Shown here piece after piece: positions 33,592 through 40,960 of a stretch of 64,000 bases of DNA. The notes under the pieces are model-generated. The model did not search any database. It saw nothing but the letters and a program-made list of their open reading frames with translations, and was not told where the DNA came from. A program made the position numbers and the translations under genes. Source of the stretch: a virus; IMG/VR virus record IMGVR_UViG_3300009702_000025, positions 1-64,000 of that record; one strand, written 5' to 3'. How positions within the stretch are numbered: position 1 is the first letter of the stretch; each line of letters starts with the position of its first letter.

Positions 33592-33801
33592 ATGAGAATA
33601 AATGTGCACCATGGCCCTAGGCGAGACGCTAACGGAGATATTCAGCAGCCTAAACAATGGATCGTTGAATTTGAAAACGCCGAAACTCACAGTATAGTTG
33701 CAGGCTACTCATTCGATGATGAGAACACTGCGCGTATATTCGCTAATGGTGCAGGGCAAATGGCGACTGAGATTATCGCTAACTTCGGAAATGCAGTGTA
33801 A
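33592..33801 (+). CDS. Small protein of unknown function
   Basis: 69 residues (MRINVHHGPRRDANGDIQQP), probably a small alpha/beta protein (WIVEFENAETHSIVAGYSF, then a C-terminal helix). GGGGAG ribosome binding site. No family recognised. Confidence 0.65.
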   Translation: MRINVHHGPRRDANGDIQQPKQWIVEFENAETHSIVAGYSFDDENTARIFANGAGQMATEIIANFGNAV

Positions 33802-33843
33802 GACGCTGCCCTGATCGCGAACGATAGAACGGGGAAAACTACA

Positions 33844-34104
33844 ATGAAGTCGGAAATGAAAGTCTACAAAGTGCCATTCACATGTCGCACTGGCGATGAT
33901 GGTATGAACTACTCGCAAGCAACCAACAAGGGCTATGTAATGATTGAGGCTAGTAATGAAGCCAAGGCGAAAGAAGCTGCAATTACCAAAGTCTACACAA
34001 AACAACGGGACGCTTCACACGTCAAACCGGGCACGCCAAACGAACTCACGGGCAAAATTGGAAGTCGAGACTTCCACATCTACAAGCTCACCGACGTACC
34101 CTAA
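33844..34104 (+). CDS. Small protein of unknown function
   Basis: 86 residues (MKSEMKVYKVPFTCRTGDDG). It has a central helix IEASNEAKAKEAAITKVY. ACGGGG precedes the start. The pattern 'modified strand, then acidic helix' is similar in its neighbours, suggesting a family of small regulators; not proven. Confidence 0.65.
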   Translation: MKSEMKVYKVPFTCRTGDDGMNYSQATNKGYVMIEASNEAKAKEAAITKVYTKQRDASHVKPGTPNELTGKIGSRDFHIYKLTDVP

Positions 34105-34120
34105 AGACTGGAACGGCTTC

Positions 34121-34270
34121 ATGAGAATATGTGATAAGTGCGCAAAGCGCAAAGGAGGGAACTGGCCAAAGGGCCAATTTGCAGGACCGAACTGGAATGA
34201 GTGCGATCATTGCGGACGAACCGCTGCACTTTCAATGGCAATGGATTGGCTTTGGTGGGAAAAACAATGA
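34121..34270 (+). CDS. Small zinc-ribbon protein
   Basis: 49 residues from ATG 34121. Two CxxC knuckles (CDKCAKRKGG and NECDHCGRTA) separated by 23 residues are typical of a zinc ribbon. It ends by ATGA overlap with the next gene. A longer in-frame extension upstream exists but overlaps the preceding gene and lacks a good start. Probably binds nucleic acid or protein. Confidence 0.6.
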   Translation: MRICDKCAKRKGGNWPKGQFAGPNWNECDHCGRTAALSMAMDWLWWEKQ

Positions 34271-34629
34271 CTTATTCAAGAACAGACACAGACACGGGCA
34301 CGCACACATACACACGTCAAGACTATCTCGACGAGAAATGCACACACAGTGAATACTACTCGCAGTTCGTAAGTACTTGGTGCAAGCAATACGTTGCTGA
34401 GCAGATCGGAAAGGATAAGTTAGTTTCTAATATTGATCCTCATATGAATGACATCCCAGCGTGCAAGTGGGATGCTCTACATTGGGAAATCGCACTTGAT
34501 CCTCACGTATCCGAAACACTTCGTAGGGTACAAGATACTGACGGACTTACAATGAGTAATACAGTTTGTATTGCCAAAGAAGCTGCACGACATTGGCTTT
34601 ACGAAAGACAACTCTGTGAAAACGACTAA
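34267..34629 (+). CDS. Small protein of unknown function
   Basis: 120 residues from ATG 34267 (MTYSRTDTDTGTHTYTRQDY); a frame upstream is open but the ATGA overlap with the zinc-ribbon gene decides the start. It has five Cys and a helix-rich C-terminus (CIAKEAARHWLYERQL). Unknown role. Confidence 0.65.
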   Translation: MTYSRTDTDTGTHTYTRQDYLDEKCTHSEYYSQFVSTWCKQYVAEQIGKDKLVSNIDPHMNDIPACKWDALHWEIALDPHVSETLRRVQDTDGLTMSNTVCIAKEAARHWLYERQLCEND

Positions 34630-34666
34630 CGAGTAAGCTATAAAATTAAGCCAAAGGAGGCCACCC

Positions 34667-35059
34667 ATGACCGACAAACAAGGAGAGACCTTTATGGAAC
34701 ATCTCACTATTGCAGCACTTTACAGCGACACCCCATACAAAGCGGCATCCACCATTGCCGATCTGGCTGAACTTCTACCAGACGCTCATGCTCGCGAATT
34801 AGCTACCGACGTAATCGCGCTAGCCGATGAATGGCTCATACTTTCGGAAGTCCGCAGGAGCGACCTGCGCCCAGGCGCAACCTTCGATTCACTGATAACA
34901 ATTGGTATTCGTAGCTACATTCACGACATCGCGGTAAAGGGTCAGCGTTGCAATCAACAGCACGTAGCCGAGCGGGGCCGCTCTGGCCTATACGCCGCCC
35001 TATCGGATATTCACAGAGCGCTCGATGAGATTAAGGCCCAAGACAAAACCATCAACTAA
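34667..35059 (+). CDS. Helical protein of unknown function
   Basis: 130 residues, almost all helix (STIADLAELLPDAHARELAT). Excellent ribosome binding site (AAAGGAGG). With the next five genes it forms a block of visibly higher G+C content and different codon use than its neighbours, ended by a terminator at 35281. Function unknown. Confidence 0.65.
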   Translation: MTDKQGETFMEHLTIAALYSDTPYKAASTIADLAELLPDAHARELATDVIALADEWLILSEVRRSDLRPGATFDSLITIGIRSYIHDIAVKGQRCNQQHVAERGRSGLYAALSDIHRALDEIKAQDKTIN

Positions 35060-35073
35060 GGGACATTGGTTGA

Positions 35074-35268
35074 ATGCCGTGGCGAAAAAGAGAAACCATT
35101 GCCCGCGTTGGCCCGATCGAAGTGACCGGCGTCAAGCGGACCAAAAACCCGCTAGACCCGGATGGTTCCGCGAAACGGGCAATTCGTCGTTTTCAGATCA
35201 TAATGATCCGGGCACTCCGATTGCGTGAACTGCATGGTGCGCTCGCTCGCATCTTGAAACGGCGCTAA
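35074..35268 (+). CDS. Small basic protein of unknown function
   Basis: 64 residues, strongly basic (17 Arg/Lys), starting MPWRKRETIARVGPIEVTGV and ending ELHGALARILKRR. AAGGGA lies upstream. It could bind nucleic acid; no family seen. Followed directly by a terminator hairpin. Confidence 0.55.
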   Translation: MPWRKRETIARVGPIEVTGVKRTKNPLDPDGSAKRAIRRFQIIMIRALRLRELHGALARILKRR

Positions 35269-35280
35269 ACTTGTGAACAA

Positions 35281-35308
35281 GGACACCGCATTACGCGGTG
35301 CCCTTTTC
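35281..35308 (+). terminator. Rho-independent terminator
   Basis: CACCGC pairs with GCGGTG (outer GG/CC also pair), loop ATTAC, followed by CCCTTTT. It separates the helical/basic gene pair from the HTH gene. Confidence 0.7.
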
Positions 35309-35330
35309 TGTATCAACTAAGGGACCGATC

Positions 35331-35516
35331 ATGAGCAACGCCGAGCGTATGCGCGATTTTCGAAACATCTTTGGCCTCAACACTAAGGCGGCTGGGCGCG
35401 TCCTCGGGCTGTCCTCTCGTACAATCGAGGACATCGAGCAAGGGCGGCGGTGCGTTGGCGACCGAGTGCTAGAGCTGGCTCTAAAAAACATAAAAAAAAG
35501 TGATGTTGAGGGTTGA
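35331..35516 (+). CDS. Small HTH transcriptional regulator
   Basis: 61 residues from ATG 35331 with AAGGGA upstream. A helix-turn-helix of the Cro/XRE kind occupies residues about 14-45: TKAAGRVLGLSSRTIEDIEQ followed by GRR. A TTGACG-TATATA promoter containing a perfect 18-bp palindrome starts inside its stop codon, so it may repress the gene behind it or itself. No cI/cro-like pair or integrase is nearby, so this is not evidence of lysogeny on its own. Confidence 0.75.
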   Translation: MSNAERMRDFRNIFGLNTKAAGRVLGLSSRTIEDIEQGRRCVGDRVLELALKNIKKSDVEG

Positions 35517-35541
35517 CGTGATACGGCATTTGCCGTATATA
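35513..35541 (+). promoter_or_regulatory. Promoter with an 18-bp operator palindrome in its spacer
   Basis: TTGACG (35513-35518), 17-base spacer, TATATA (35536-35541). ATACGGCATTTGCCGTAT, a perfect palindrome, fills 35521-35538, covering the spacer and the first half of the -10. A dimeric HTH protein bound here would block RNA polymerase; the HTH gene directly upstream is the obvious candidate. Confidence 0.75.
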
Positions 35542-35569
35542 TAAACTATCAGCAACACGGAGACAGCCA

Positions 35570-35740
35570 ATGACCGCCCATGACAAAATGCGCATTAAGA
35601 TTGCCGGAATCAGCACAGCGCAACTTAAGGAAATTGCGGCCCATCAAAGCACACCAATAGAAGCATTTCACTTGGTGCTGCAAGAATTAGAAAATCGCAT
35701 GTCGTCAAAAGAATACATCCAATTTTGCGATGCCATCTAA
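35570..35740 (+). CDS. Small protein of unknown function
   Basis: 56 residues (MTAHDKMRIKIAGISTAQLK), with a helical middle and C-terminus, ending YIQFCDAI. CGGAGA upstream. First gene downstream of the operator at 35521; it overlaps the next gene by 11 bases. Confidence 0.55.
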   Translation: MTAHDKMRIKIAGISTAQLKEIAAHQSTPIEAFHLVLQELENRMSSKEYIQFCDAI

Positions 35741-35912
35741 GACTCAACAGCAAACTCTGGCGGCGATGGAGGCCGCCGGAGCCCGCAGTGATCGGAAGGC
35801 GTTTTTTCGGCTATACGTCGAGAATCGTGTCTGCCGCCAAGCATCTGATGAGGCTTGGCGTCGCGGTCAGAGGCTAAAGAGATTTATAGATGATCGCGAC
35901 AACATCAAATAG
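35730..35912 (+). CDS. Small basic helical protein of unknown function
   Basis: 60 residues (MPSKTQQQTLAAMEAAGARS), Arg-rich helices (ASDEAWRRGQRLKRF). It starts inside the previous gene, so it is probably translated by coupling. Not recognised. Confidence 0.5.
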   Translation: MPSKTQQQTLAAMEAAGARSDRKAFFRLYVENRVCRQASDEAWRRGQRLKRFIDDRDNIK

Positions 35913-35986
35913 GGACGATTAAGAACGTCACCCATTTTGCGTCAGTGACTTAGCTGCTGATAATCAAGCCAAAGGAAACTAGAGCC

Positions 35987-36244
35987 TTGGCAACTTGTGG
36001 AAGACTTACACAAACGGATGTAAACAACATGTACCAGTATAATAAGTTCTATATTGATATGCCAGACCATATCAATTACACAGAAGTTTGGAGCGTAAAC
36101 AGCGAACCTTTGTGTATTGCTATACACTACAAGGGCAATAAGGAAAACGTTACTTACGACGGTAGTACTTGTATGTCTTACGTGAACGAATTGGAACGTG
36201 AACTTTATAAGAAGCTAGCAAGAGAATTTGGACTTAGCAGTTGA
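35987..36244 (+). CDS. Small protein of unknown function
   Basis: 85 residues if started at TTG 35987 (AAAGGAA lies 9 bases upstream); ATG 36029 would give 71. The core, YNKFYIDMPDHINYTEVWSV, is tyrosine-rich, and a C-terminal helix ELERELYKKLAREFGL follows. Its stop codon lies within the -35 box of the next promoter. Confidence 0.6.
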   Translation: MATCGRLTQTDVNNMYQYNKFYIDMPDHINYTEVWSVNSEPLCIAIHYKGNKENVTYDGSTCMSYVNELERELYKKLAREFGLSS

Positions 36245-36273
36245 CGAAGTACTAACGAGCTGATATAGTACTT
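36241..36273 (+). promoter_or_regulatory. Sigma70-type promoter with flanking inverted repeat
   Basis: TTGACG (36241-36246), 17-base spacer, TATAGT (36264-36269), about 34 bases before the DUF2786 gene. AAGTACT (36247-36253) and AGTACTT (36267-36273) form an inverted repeat around the spacer and -10, a possible operator. Confidence 0.7.
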
Positions 36274-36302
36274 ACACAGTCAAGAGACGCGAAGGTGTAG
36301 AT

Positions 36303-37142
36303 ATGACAACGAAACAGGAAAACAGGGATAAGATCACGGCCCGTATTCGTGCACTTCTCTCTAAGACACAAGACAATGGTGCAACTGAAGCTGAGGCTAT
36401 GGCTGCTGCAGAAGCCGCCAACAAACTGATGGTCCAGTACGGTATTGAGACTATTGAGACTGAGGAGGATTTAGATGAAGAACGGTACGGCACGCGAAAG
36501 CGCCCGTTCGCTAAGGGAAGCGCGCGCCGCCGCACACGCCATCCTGTCCAGTTCACACACAATGCGATCATGCTCTACACAAGTACCAAGTGTTGGTACG
36601 AACATGACGGTATGCTCAGCTTTTTTGGAACCAAAAGCGATACTGAGTTCGCACACTACTTGTCGGAAAGTATTGCGAACGCGATGGATGCCGAATGGAA
36701 CACGCAAAAGGACGAACTGATAAGTCAAGCTAATACTTATGGCCAGAAAGTCCACGGAAACACACTCCGAGCATCCTTCATGCGTGGCATGGCCTCACGA
36801 GTTTCAGATCGCCTTTATAAAATGAGCCATAAGCGTAATAAAGAAATGCACAACGCACGTGAGAAGCAAATTAGAGAGCAAAAGGTGGCTATTGCAGATG
36901 CACATGCACGTGATGAACCTACCCCGAACTTGCCTGCACTTATCAGCGGAACTGCACTTGTTCATGCTAAACGTAAGAGAACTGAAGCCGAATTTAATGA
37001 GACGGGTGTTAGGTTGAGTTATAGCGGAAGAAGCCGATACTCATCTCATAAAGGTGCCTACAAGTCAGGTCAGCGTAGCGGCAATAACGTGTCGCTCAAC
37101 CGACCAATCAATGGAAACTCAACCGCAGGACTTTTGAACTAA
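36303..37142 (+). CDS. DUF2786 family protein
   Basis: 279 residues. Residues about 8-50 match DUF2786 (TARIRALLSKTQDNGATEAE, then AANKLMVQYGIE); about 85-200 resembles the associated C-terminal region (TRHPVQFTHNAIMLYTSTKC, YGQKVHGNTLRASFMRGMAS). Family members are common in phages and plasmids but have no firm function. The C-terminal tail is Ser/Gly/Asn/Arg-rich. It is controlled by the promoter at 36241. Confidence 0.88.
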   Translation: MTTKQENRDKITARIRALLSKTQDNGATEAEAMAAAEAANKLMVQYGIETIETEEDLDEERYGTRKRPFAKGSARRRTRHPVQFTHNAIMLYTSTKCWYEHDGMLSFFGTKSDTEFAHYLSESIANAMDAEWNTQKDELISQANTYGQKVHGNTLRASFMRGMASRVSDRLYKMSHKRNKEMHNAREKQIREQKVAIADAHARDEPTPNLPALISGTALVHAKRKRTEAEFNETGVRLSYSGRSRYSSHKGAYKSGQRSGNNVSLNRPINGNSTAGLLN

Positions 37143-37157
37143 GGAAAGGAAAGAAAA

Positions 37158-37267
37158 ATGTTATCAGTAAAGTACGCTCGGATGGTTAGTCAGCACTTGA
37201 AGCCGTAGAGCAAGCGATAGATGCGATAAATGATGCGCTTTCGCAACTGTCCGACGCAATGGAGTGA
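37158..37267 (+). pseudogene. Apparently frameshifted small gene
   Basis: ATG 37158, after a superb AAGGAAAGGAAAG site, encodes only MLSVKYARMVSQHLKP before TAG 37206. From 37190 the -1 frame is open and protein-like (ALEAVEQAIDAINDALSQL, then SDAME) to TGA 37265. A single-base change near 37190 would give one ~36-residue helical protein. It may be a decayed gene, a sequence error or a short frameshifted gene. Confidence 0.45.
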
Positions 37268-37288
37268 ACAGTTAAGGCTTAGCTAGCG

Positions 37289-37379
37289 TGTTGCAATGTA
37301 GCAACATTTTGCAAGGAAATGCTCAGGTCTATTCTAAATCGTTGATATACAACGTAAATTACATGTGGATTTATGTAAT
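37289..37379. promoter_or_regulatory. Operator-like palindromes upstream of the membrane protein gene
   Basis: TGTTGC/GCAACA (37289-37306) and ATTACAT/ATGTAAT (37358-37379, 8-base centre) lie in the 294-base gap after the interrupted gene. They repeat the half-sites seen at 28285-28331 in the reverse order. GTTGATATACAAC lies between them. No reliable gene was seen in 37268-37561; a frame at 37288-37587 is judged a chance one. Confidence 0.45.
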
Positions 37380-37561
37380 GTTACTTCTCGTAATGCTTGA
37401 CAGAGAGTTAAGGGTTGTATACGGTACTTTCACAGTGGAGGCGGCTGGTGCGGGACTATCCCTTACAATAACGCATTTCGAATTAGACCTTACGCAAGTG
37501 AGTTCTTGTTCAAGAGCGACTAGCTATGCCTTCCTTAGCGATCTACTTGAGGAGGTACAAG

Positions 37562-38014
37562 ATGATCGAGTACTTGCTAGGTATTAGCCCAGCACTACAA
37601 TTGACAATTGCTAAACTGGCTATTGTTGCGGTTTGTGCAATGATGTTTCATGCGTATATCGCACGCGGACGACCGTTCATTAGTGTGTTCTTCGGGTGTG
37701 TGGCCATACAAGAGGGCTGGTGGTTCACTTTCTGGATGCTCTACTACAATAAGAGCATGGCACACGCTAAACAGTTGGAAACATGGGCACCAAGCATACT
37801 GCCTACAGTGCTGTTTATTGGCATCATTTGCTTGCTAACAGACTTCTTCCAGCAGCGTTCCAGTACTGACAAGGTTGCATCTCTGTTCAACGGCATTATA
37901 TCGGCTTGCTTGGTCTGGACTATAGCTATTGGCGCTACGGTTCTATTCAGAAACCATGGTTCACAATTCGCTAATTTGCTCAATTTAGCCAAAGCAAGCA
38001 TAACGCCAAACTGA
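37562..38014 (+). CDS. Four-helix integral membrane protein
   Basis: 150 residues from ATG 37562, preceded by GAGGAGG. Hydrophobic segments lie near 7-30, 36-58, 78-95 and 112-133. Arg/Lys distribution fits an inner-membrane protein. No recognised family; neighbours do not suggest a lysis role, so superinfection exclusion or host membrane change is possible. Confidence 0.7.
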   Translation: MIEYLLGISPALQLTIAKLAIVAVCAMMFHAYIARGRPFISVFFGCVAIQEGWWFTFWMLYYNKSMAHAKQLETWAPSILPTVLFIGIICLLTDFFQQRSSTDKVASLFNGIISACLVWTIAIGATVLFRNHGSQFANLLNLAKASITPN

Positions 38015-38113
38015 TTGGGTCTACTAACTTACCCCGCTAACTAACCAACTGATTGAAGTAAGTACCGTCAAACATCACTAAGCCGGGGAGACGCAGAAAA
38101 AGGAGTAAAAAGT

Positions 38114-39007
38114 ATGTTCTACTATTCGAAGGAGCCAATCACTATCGATCAAGCAATCGAAATGGCACCTTGTCTTACCGCAACACCACACACAACACGA
38201 TCTGATAGATATCAACATGTTCCAACAACTGACGTATTAAGTGCACTCATGAGAGAGGGCTTCAAGATACACGGTCTTACGGCGGCCAACCCTCGCCAAA
38301 AGGATCGCGTCGGTTTCCAGAAGCACTTGTTGCGGCTGAGACGACCAAGTGATAACTGGGACAAGAAACGTGCGCCAGAGTTACTTCTGATTAACTCACA
38401 TGACGGCTCATGCTCATATCAGTTGATGGGAGGCATTATTGAGTTTGTATGTTCTAATGGTCTCATCCTTGGCGACAACTGGACTTCCGTTCGCATTCGC
38501 CACAAGGGACTACACCCTATCGACCAAGTGATTGATGCGTCCTATAAGGTTGTCAAGGAATTTGACTACGTGCAAGATGCGGTGGCGCACATGCAAGAAA
38601 CGAAATTGGATACCGACGCGCAACTGAAATTTGCAGAAGCCGCGCTCATCACGCGGTATGGAACTGACAAAGACAAAATCCCGGTTGAACCGGATGCGAT
38701 CAACCACGCACGTCGTAATGAAGACCGCAACAACTCTCTTTGGGCTACATACAATCGCGTACAAGAGAACATGATCCGTGGCGGCCTATCTGGTGAGATC
38801 ACAGCAACGAATGGTAAACGGAGAAAAACAAAGCTCCGTGAAGTGAAAGGGATTGACCAGAGTATTCGGCTCAACCAATCCCTTTTCACCCTAGCTGAGA
38901 AGTACGCTGATTTAGCTAGCGCGAACGACGACCGTATTGCGAAGCCATCCGTTCTTGCTAACCTTATTAACCCCAATATGGGCCAGCAAGTCGCCGTCGC
39001 GGCCTGA
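38114..39007 (+). CDS. DUF932 (phage/plasmid-like) protein
   Basis: 297 residues of the DUF932 family: SDRYQHVPTTDVLSALMREG, then ELLLINSHDGSCSYQLMGGI, EFVCSNGLILGDNW and VRIRHKG. Widespread in phages and plasmids and sometimes linked to DNA replication or anti-restriction, but biochemically uncharacterised. AAAGGAG precedes the start. A large hairpin follows at 39036. Confidence 0.92.
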   Translation: MFYYSKEPITIDQAIEMAPCLTATPHTTRSDRYQHVPTTDVLSALMREGFKIHGLTAANPRQKDRVGFQKHLLRLRRPSDNWDKKRAPELLLINSHDGSCSYQLMGGIIEFVCSNGLILGDNWTSVRIRHKGLHPIDQVIDASYKVVKEFDYVQDAVAHMQETKLDTDAQLKFAEAALITRYGTDKDKIPVEPDAINHARRNEDRNNSLWATYNRVQENMIRGGLSGEITATNGKRRKTKLREVKGIDQSIRLNQSLFTLAEKYADLASANDDRIAKPSVLANLINPNMGQQVAVAA

Positions 39008-39035
39008 CACTCAATTAGCCCTACTACGCAGCTAG

Positions 39036-39078
39036 GGCGGGGACCGGGTTAGTTTATACTCAATTACCGGTCCCCGCC
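39036..39078 (+). terminator. 12-bp perfect hairpin, possible terminator or RNA-processing site
   Basis: GGCGGGGACCGG (39036-39047) and CCGGTCCCCGCC (39067-39078), loop 19 bases, only 29 bases after the DUF932 stop. No T-run follows, so it may stop polymerase only with help, or act to stabilise the upstream mRNA. Confidence 0.55.
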
Positions 39079-39145
39079 GACTTAGGGTGGCACACTATGC
39101 CTGACAGAGAGACATGCGTATGCTATGCTATGCTATCACACCAAC

Positions 39146-39247
39146 ATGGATTACAAAATGGCAAAGTTAAAAACGTTTTATCTGCTATCTAGCGTCTGGC
39201 TTTTAGTAGGTTTTATCACCTTGATACTATTGGGCGTCATTAAGTAG
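39146..39247 (+). CDS. Small single-pass membrane protein
   Basis: 33 residues (MDYKMAKLKTFYLLSSVWLL then VGFITLILLGVIK), with one long membrane segment. ATG 39158 is an alternative start. It is preceded by a short TATGC repeat. Ribosome binding site weak. It may be a small toxin-like or lysis-accessory membrane peptide. Confidence 0.45.
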   Translation: MDYKMAKLKTFYLLSSVWLLVGFITLILLGVIK

Positions 39248-39276
39248 TAGACATTTTCAGACCTTTGTGTTAGGTT
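39248..39276 (+). promoter_or_regulatory. Promoter-like element with GACCTTTGTGT spacer
   Basis: TAGACA (39248-39253), 17-base spacer ending CAGACCTTTGTGT, then TAGGTT (39271-39276). Element and spacing match the copy at 42748-42776. If used, transcription would begin near 39283. Confidence 0.5.
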
Positions 39277-39351
39277 ATGAACATAGACTTCACAGAGTTA
39301 TACAACGAAAGCGGAGTAGAAAAATTGTCTATGACCTACCAGTTTTAGGAA

Positions 39352-39639
39352 TTGAAAGTACCCGAAGGACTAGGCTTCCTGATAGATGGCGAGACTCTGT
39401 ATAACGGGGAAGCCGACGTTGAGATAGAGGTTCCAGCTACAGTTGACTATGAAGCATATGGATCAACTTACGTTCCACGTCGTGGTGGAGCGGAATGGTA
39501 CATTACAGAAATCCGCGTCCAAGATGAAAACGGCACATGTCATACTCTAGCATTAACGGCTAAAGATAGAGCGCTCCGTGCTTTGTACGATGGACACGGT
39601 GACAACATAGATTATGAGGTTATACACCTTGAGCATTGA
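39352..39639 (+). CDS. Small protein of unknown function, upstream frame interrupted by TAG
   Basis: 95 residues if started at TTG 39352 (GEADVEIEVPATVDYEAYGS is typical). In the same frame ATG 39277 opens MNIDFTELYNESGVEKLSMT YQF, then TAG 39346-39348 interrupts before the conserved-looking ELKVPEGLGFLIDG. The protein may really start at 39277 with a CAG-to-TAG change, or start at TTG. Predicted beta sandwich. The last 26 bases overlap the next gene. Confidence 0.6.
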   Translation: MKVPEGLGFLIDGETLYNGEADVEIEVPATVDYEAYGSTYVPRRGGAEWYITEIRVQDENGTCHTLALTAKDRALRALYDGHGDNIDYEVIHLEH

Positions 39640-39880
39640 ACCTGAAACACAAGCCGATTTAGACAAGATGAATAAGGGGTTAACTCTATTCATTAAACAG
39701 GGAGCATACAGTTGCGTGATTGCTGCTGTTTTACTTTCCTACATCATGGTCCTATCGTTAGTGTTCCAATTCGATGTGAACTGGTTAGGAGGGTACTTGG
39801 CATTTCTAGTTGCTATGTCGAATATTCTCGTGACCATACTTCAATTCCGCTCTACTGAAGAGGATAAAGACGAAGAGTAA
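39614..39880 (+). CDS. Small two-helix membrane protein (holin-like)
   Basis: 88 residues with two membrane segments (about 32-52 and 58-80) and a charged end FRSTEEDKDEE. The topology fits a holin or antiholin and a lysis cassette follows within 2 kb, but sequence alone does not prove it. It begins inside the previous gene. Confidence 0.6.
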   Translation: MRLYTLSIEPETQADLDKMNKGLTLFIKQGAYSCVIAAVLLSYIMVLSLVFQFDVNWLGGYLAFLVAMSNILVTILQFRSTEEDKDEE

Positions 39881-39958
39881 CGACTTCCGCGAAACTGGTC
39901 TTTATGATACACCAGTTTGATATTGACGAGGGCCTTTGCGTTCTAGGGGGAAAACAGT

Positions 39959-40960
39959 ATGAACATTATCGCAATCGGGTTTCTTCTCCTGTTCGCGTAT
40001 ATTTTCGGTATGCTGCATCACTCGATTATTGCGCGCCGTAGGTTAGGAGAGACTTGGGTTCAAATCATGTTATCCGATAGCCAGCACAGACGGGAGAAAA
40101 AACAACTCCGTGCCGCTTTGCGTGCCCAAGTCAACACAGACACAGGCACAGTCGGAGAAGCTGAAGTTGAGACGAAAGTTGAGCCTGCACCTGCACCTGT
40201 ATCTGAACCTGATGAAGCAACTGTCCAGATTACATCTCGTATATATAAGCCGGGTACTCCTCATGTACCAACTCAAATTGTTGAAGTTGACACTAACTCT
40301 GAAGTACCCATAGAACCTACTTCAATACCAGAAGTGCAATCACAAGTTCCAGCCGTACCCGTACCAGTACTAGTAGAGCCTGCCACGATTATTGCTCCCT
40401 CTGCACCTACTGCGCGCTCAACACAACGCCAACTCATCGAACAGGCTGTCAAGTCATCTGTTGTGGAAACACTACCACATGAGACTGAAGAACCACCTAC
40501 CGCAACAATTACGTTGGACGTAGAGGCATCTCTACGTACTGAAGTACCAGAAGGTATCGACCGTAATGTCATGCTCAAGCAACGTGATGGCGTATTGCGT
40601 ACACTTGATGCACACATGGTCATGGCACGTAACAGCGGGAACCAAGATCGTATCTTGCGGCTATCGGCTGCTATGGACGAAATCCGTCATTCCGAAATCG
40701 AAGTTCTTTTAGGTAGAGGACTTAGTTTAACGAAAGGTACTTCCATGCACGCATGTAAAAAATGTCAGGAGACACTTGTCAAAGGGGCAATTGCAGTACT
40801 GAAGGACCATCTTCAAGTAGCTGAAGCGAACCAGAATGAAGGCGGTATCAAATCTCTAAAAGCCGGTATTAACGATCTTACAGTACTAAATACGGATAGT
40901 ATCTACTCACGAGGGCAACTTGCCCAACGTGCGGAAGCTAAATCCGAAGTAGCAGCCTAA
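39959..40960 (+). CDS. Membrane-anchored protein with Pro-rich spacer
   Basis: 333 residues. An N-terminal membrane anchor (IIAIGFLLLFAYIFGMLHHS, 3-22) is followed by a charged helix, then a long Pro/Val/Glu/Thr spacer (about 70-185) and a helical C-terminal domain (GIDRNVMLKQRDGVLRTLDA; AGINDLTVLNTD). The layout of anchor, extended spacer and coiled end is like a spanin or a periplasm-crossing tether. Strong ribosome binding site (AGGGGGA). The stop overlaps the next start (TAATG). Confidence 0.65.
   Translation: MNIIAIGFLLLFAYIFGMLHHSIIARRRLGETWVQIMLSDSQHRREKKQLRAALRAQVNTDTGTVGEAEVETKVEPAPAPVSEPDEATVQITSRIYKPGTPHVPTQIVEVDTNSEVPIEPTSIPEVQSQVPAVPVPVLVEPATIIAPSAPTARSTQRQLIEQAVKSSVVETLPHETEEPPTATITLDVEASLRTEVPEGIDRNVMLKQRDGVLRTLDAHMVMARNSGNQDRILRLSAAMDEIRHSEIEVLLGRGLSLTKGTSMHACKKCQETLVKGAIAVLKDHLQVAEANQNEGGIKSLKAGINDLTVLNTDSIYSRGQLAQRAEAKSEVAA

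Noticed and set aside
37288-37587. A 99-codon plus-strand frame.
   Set aside because: It covers operator-like palindromes, has only GTG/TTG at the start and overlaps the start of a better-supported membrane gene.
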